Shown here piece after piece: positions 7,821-10,276 of a stretch of DNA of 10,276 nt. The translations under genes and the position numbers were made by a program. Every line of letters begins with the position of its first letter. Within the stretch, counting starts at the first letter, position 1. The notes below the pieces were generated by a model, which saw nothing but the letters and a program-made list of their open reading frames with translations, was not told the DNA's origin and searched no databases. Origin of the DNA: Hemicentrotus pulcherrimus (taxonomy: Eukaryota; Echinodermata; Echinoidea; Camarodonta; Strongylocentrotidae); NCBI GenBank assembly GCA_003118195.1, contig BEXV01002399.1:51957-62232 (forward strand), read 5' to 3'.

Positions 7821-8207
7821 GTAATACATTTAGCATTAACTCTTATATTGTTTCACAAATTTATATACATGCATTCTATTTTTGTAATATAATAATGTTT
7901 AATTATATGTATGTGTGTATGTTAATTTTTAATATTATATTGAATTCAAAATCAAATTGAAAGTTCTTATTGCTGGTGGTGATGGTGAAACTTTAAATAT
8001 AGAGCGCAGTCCAATGTCGTTAAAACCGTGCAGTCACATCAGAAGTCATACATCTCTACATGTTCCTTGAATTCATCGCACTGACATTTGAAAAAAGGAA
8101 ACGCATAGTTATCGGATATCACTGCTAAATATACGCATTCTATATTGAAAGCCAGCCAAGCTCGAAAACCAACCAAATGTAAACTTGTAACGTAATATCT
8201 TCAGCGA
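7821..8207. other. AT-rich non-coding stretch
   Basis: No gene, hairpin or repeat that I can support. The first part is very AT-rich (7821-7960), with no ORF continuing from the retroelement promoter upstream. Confidence 0.5.
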
Positions 8208-8345
8208 ACCTCACACCCCATCCCATACCCACCCCACCTCCGTTTCTCTTCCGATCTTGATATTATTCCCGCGCCTTTTTCATCTTCCTTCTTCCCTTTC
8301 CCCGCTTGCCTTCTTGTTCTATTTTTCACATTCCTTTCGCCTCTG
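8208..8345. repeat. Pyrimidine-rich tract
   Basis: The plus strand is mostly C and T, with C-rich blocks (CACCCC and CCCACCCC) on the left and CTTCCTTCTTCCC-type sequence in the middle. It is an imperfect simple-sequence region just upstream of repeat copy B. It could be mistaken for a long polypyrimidine tract of a splice acceptor, but no exon follows. Confidence 0.6.
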
Positions 8346-8384
8346 TGCACAATTTTTTTTTAATTCTTTATTTTTGTATGCTCC

Positions 8385-8725
8385 TTAAAAGCATGCACGG
8401 CCCTACATGTTATCAGTGTCTGTGATATGTTGTAATATAGAAGCCCTTTTAAATGCTTCAAAATGGTCATGAAGTGCCTATAAAAAGTAAACAATCTTTG
8501 AGTGACCGGTTTTACTTAAGTCATTTTCCCCAGTAGCCTGTAGTGTTATAAAAACCGTTAGGAAAACGAAAAATGAAATGTTCAGTCATTGATATCTTGA
8601 TAATCAGACGGGCGATCGGCTTGTAAAAGAAAAAAAAGAAGGATTCCTGGCTGAACTAAAGATTTATAATTATAATTGCAGCATGAAATAAATCCAGGAT
8701 TTTATTTCAGAATCTGAGGCAATGT
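8385..8725 (+). repeat. Interspersed repeat, copy B
   Basis: This is the second copy of the family described at 3484-3828, same orientation, about 4.9 kb downstream. The best-conserved block is GCGATCGGCTTGTAAAAG at about 8612-8629, and the right end is marked by AATCTGAGGCAA (8711-8722). Copy B has a short A-rich insertion after that block. Flanking sequences of the two copies are unrelated, which supports independent insertion rather than duplication of a larger region. Confidence 0.8.
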
Positions 8726-9386
8726 TACCGAGTCTCTTTGATATAACATGCTCCAAAAATACTATGATGTACCCTCATTTCTATTGTGTTACCCATAAAC
8801 AAACACAAATAAGTGCCATTCCTAAATGTTCTACTCATTAACTAAATGTTGTGATGTTAATAATGAGCATGTTCATGCAAAAGTGAAACATAAGCCATTT
8901 AACAAATCATTATGAAAGCTGCCTCTTCGGAATCTGTGAAAAGTACTCACACATTGCATGATGCCATGCACTTCGATTCGAAATAATAGATGGCCTGCAT
9001 GGTATTATAGGTTTATTGATTAATACATACAATATGAATAAAACATTTTCTGAACGAAATTACCTCCAAAATCCCCTAGTTATGAGTGATATCATATCGC
9101 GTATCACCGGGGAAGACTAGCTGTCGTGACCTTTATTGCTTAGAACATAAAAAGAAACGCTAGTCACATCCATTTGATCCAATCTATGATCATTATTCAA
9201 TCCATTACCATGCCTATCCAACTCATATATCAAAATTAACTTATTGATGATTTTACACGAGGCAATATTACTGAGATAAGGCCATTGTATTCATAACACG
9301 CGTCGCTATGATTACAATTATTTATTTATTCATATTTTTAGATGAGCCCCTTCAGACTTTAAATGTCGTTTCATTTAGGTCCATGA
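8726..9386. other. AT-rich non-coding stretch
   Basis: No gene seen. A 7-bp inverted repeat GACTAGC / GCTAGTC lies at 9115-9121 and 9159-9165, and a GTGATA / TATCAC pair at about 9088-9108. Neither is enough to call an element. The stretch may be intronic to the candidate exon that follows. Confidence 0.5.
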
Positions 9387-9437
9387 TCAATAACAAAGCC
9401 TGCATCTGATATAATTGTCTATTCAGAAAAATATCAA

Positions 9438-9842
9438 ATGGGGATGGTCATTTTGTTGTGTCTTCTTGGATTTATAGTGAGCCGTTGGTACAGGATGGGT
9501 CCTACTGGTGATCAAGGGGCAGGAGCGAGTAAAGCCATCTATATACAGAGTTTGGCCAACGCTGTTTTAGTTGGACTCATTACGGCGATTGTTGTTTTGT
9601 TGGGCAATACAAATTACAAGGAGCGTCAGAGACAATGCACGCTATTGACGCAGTTCTACGTCAAACCAATGACGCATAGAATGCAACAGGTATCACACGG
9701 CCCACCAACAGTAAGACCCGCATTGTGTGCGACAGGTTTCCATAGTGCAATTACTCCTCTCGGACGCCCCCTCCATTTCCGAATCCTACAGCCGCAACCG
9801 AGTACATGGGGATACCATTTTGCTATTGGTAGCTCAAAATGA
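9438..9842 (+). CDS. Candidate exon encoding a two-helix membrane segment, family unknown
   Basis: This is the only frame in the window with protein-like content. Residues 3-14 (VILLCLLGFI region) and about 39-57 (LANAVLVGLITAIVVLLG) are hydrophobic. They are separated by a polar, glycine-rich loop (RMGPTGDQGAGASK) and followed by a charged stretch (KERQRQ). GC is higher than in the flanks. The frame is open from 9387; an AG acceptor ends at 9426 after a modest T-rich run, and the ATG at codon 3 has G at -3 and +4. A good donor, CAG|GTATCA, follows codon 84 in phase 0, so the true exon may be about 9427-9689. Residues 85-134 are proline-rich, lack the membrane character, and may be intron read-through. 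I do not recognise the family; it could also be a chance frame. Confidence 0.4.
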   Translation: MGMVILLCLLGFIVSRWYRMGPTGDQGAGASKAIYIQSLANAVLVGLITAIVVLLGNTNYKERQRQCTLLTQFYVKPMTHRMQQVSHGPPTVRPALCATGFHSAITPLGRPLHFRILQPQPSTWGYHFAIGSSK

Positions 9843-10049
9843 AAAGACCGTCATTACCTTCGAGTATAAGGTTACCGAGGAGAGCTAATGCCTGGGGCTA
9901 GATGTGTAGTTAGTATAGTTTCCCTAGCGACTAGACACCATAGCGGTCAATGACTCGGGTTGATCTTCCATTATGTCAATGTATGCACTGTAGCTTGAAT
10001 CCAGTCTGTGACGTAGTGTGTGAGGTCACAATGAAGAGGTATCATTATT
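9843..10049. other. Non-coding DNA after the candidate exon
   Basis: No poly(A) signal close behind the stop codon and no gene seen. The absence of a 3' end signal fits the idea that the upstream frame is an internal or first exon rather than a terminal one. Confidence 0.4.
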
Positions 10050-10100
10050 GAGTAGAATGGTTTGAACACTTGTCGTAGGACATGGGTTCGAGGCCTTTAA
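10050..10100 (+). mobile_element. Possible tRNA-derived SINE head or tRNA relic
   Basis: GGTTCGAGGCC at 10085-10095 fits the RNA polymerase III B-box consensus GGTTCGANNCC. About 30 bases upstream, GAGTAGAATGG (10051-10060 region) weakly resembles an A-box, and the run into CATGGGTTCGAGGCC reads like the 3' half of a tRNA-derived SINE promoter. The T-stem pairs only in part (GGG with CCT plus an outer A-T), and no acceptor stem closes, so it is not a working tRNA. No SINE tail could be defined. Confidence 0.3.
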
Positions 10101-10276
10101 TCTGGTCTATGACGCCAAATGTAGGGAACACGATGGCAACTATTTCGAAAAATAATTCAAAGGGCAATTTCAACACCTTATCGTACAACCAACATTAATC
10201 ATACTCGGATTACATAATACCTCATTGGCCTATTTGCACACTCAATAGGACACGCACATGGCTACTGAAATTGTTA
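10101..10276. other. Non-coding right edge
   Basis: AT-rich sequence with no frame, repeat or RNA structure I can support; a SINE body could continue here but I cannot recognise it. Confidence 0.4.

Noticed and set aside
7519..7836. Minus-strand open frame of 105 codons
   Set aside because: It runs antisense through the CCAAT, TATA and hammerhead module. Those plus-strand signals explain the sequence better, and the translation shows no recognisable domain.
10050..10100. Intact tRNA gene
   Set aside because: Only the B-box is convincing; acceptor and anticodon stems do not form.

Overview
The window looks like AT-rich, non-bacterial DNA from an animal, probably a marine invertebrate. It has long AT-rich stretches with frequent stops in all frames, microsatellites (GA, GT, AT and TTTTG), diverged dispersed repeats, and a retroelement promoter carrying a hammerhead-type self-cleaving RNA motif. 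No bacterial operon, rRNA, intact tRNA or CRISPR array is visible. The lineage is inferred only from the style of the repeats and is weak.

Layout. Positions 1-180 are a purine-rich GA tract. A near-perfect foldback of about 130 bp lies at 1313-1443 and looks like a small TA-flanked MITE. A GT/G microsatellite follows at 1532-1580. From 2991 to 3452 a short motif (core GATAAACGC) recurs several times, with a 24-bp palindrome inside. An interspersed repeat at 3484-3828 recurs as a diverged direct copy at 8385-8725. Positions 3829-6119 are mostly featureless apart from small palindromes, a 13-bp tandem duplication and a G-run. From 6120 to 6650 there is a 10-bp-arm hairpin, a pair of 52-bp direct repeats, a TTTTG repeat and an AT microsatellite. 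Positions 6650-7560 are very AT-rich.

The most informative part is about 7560-7820. A CCAAT box and a TATA box stand just upstream of a sequence that fits a type I hammerhead ribozyme: stem I, CUGACGA, an extra A, stem II, GAA, a self-complementary ACGU stem III and a GUC cleavage site. This combination is typical of the terminal repeats (pLTRs) of Penelope-like retroelements and of related small ribozyme retroelements. No reverse transcriptase or GIY-YIG coding sequence is present, so it looks like a solitary or truncated terminal repeat.

The only credible protein-coding candidate is near the right end. An open frame at 9438-9842 encodes two hydrophobic segments and has a plausible splice donor after codon 84, so the real exon may be about 9427-9689. 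I do not recognise its family. A tRNA-like B-box at 10085-10095 hints at a degraded SINE or tRNA relic. Overall the window reads as intergenic or intronic DNA rich in mobile-element remains, with one possible exon.
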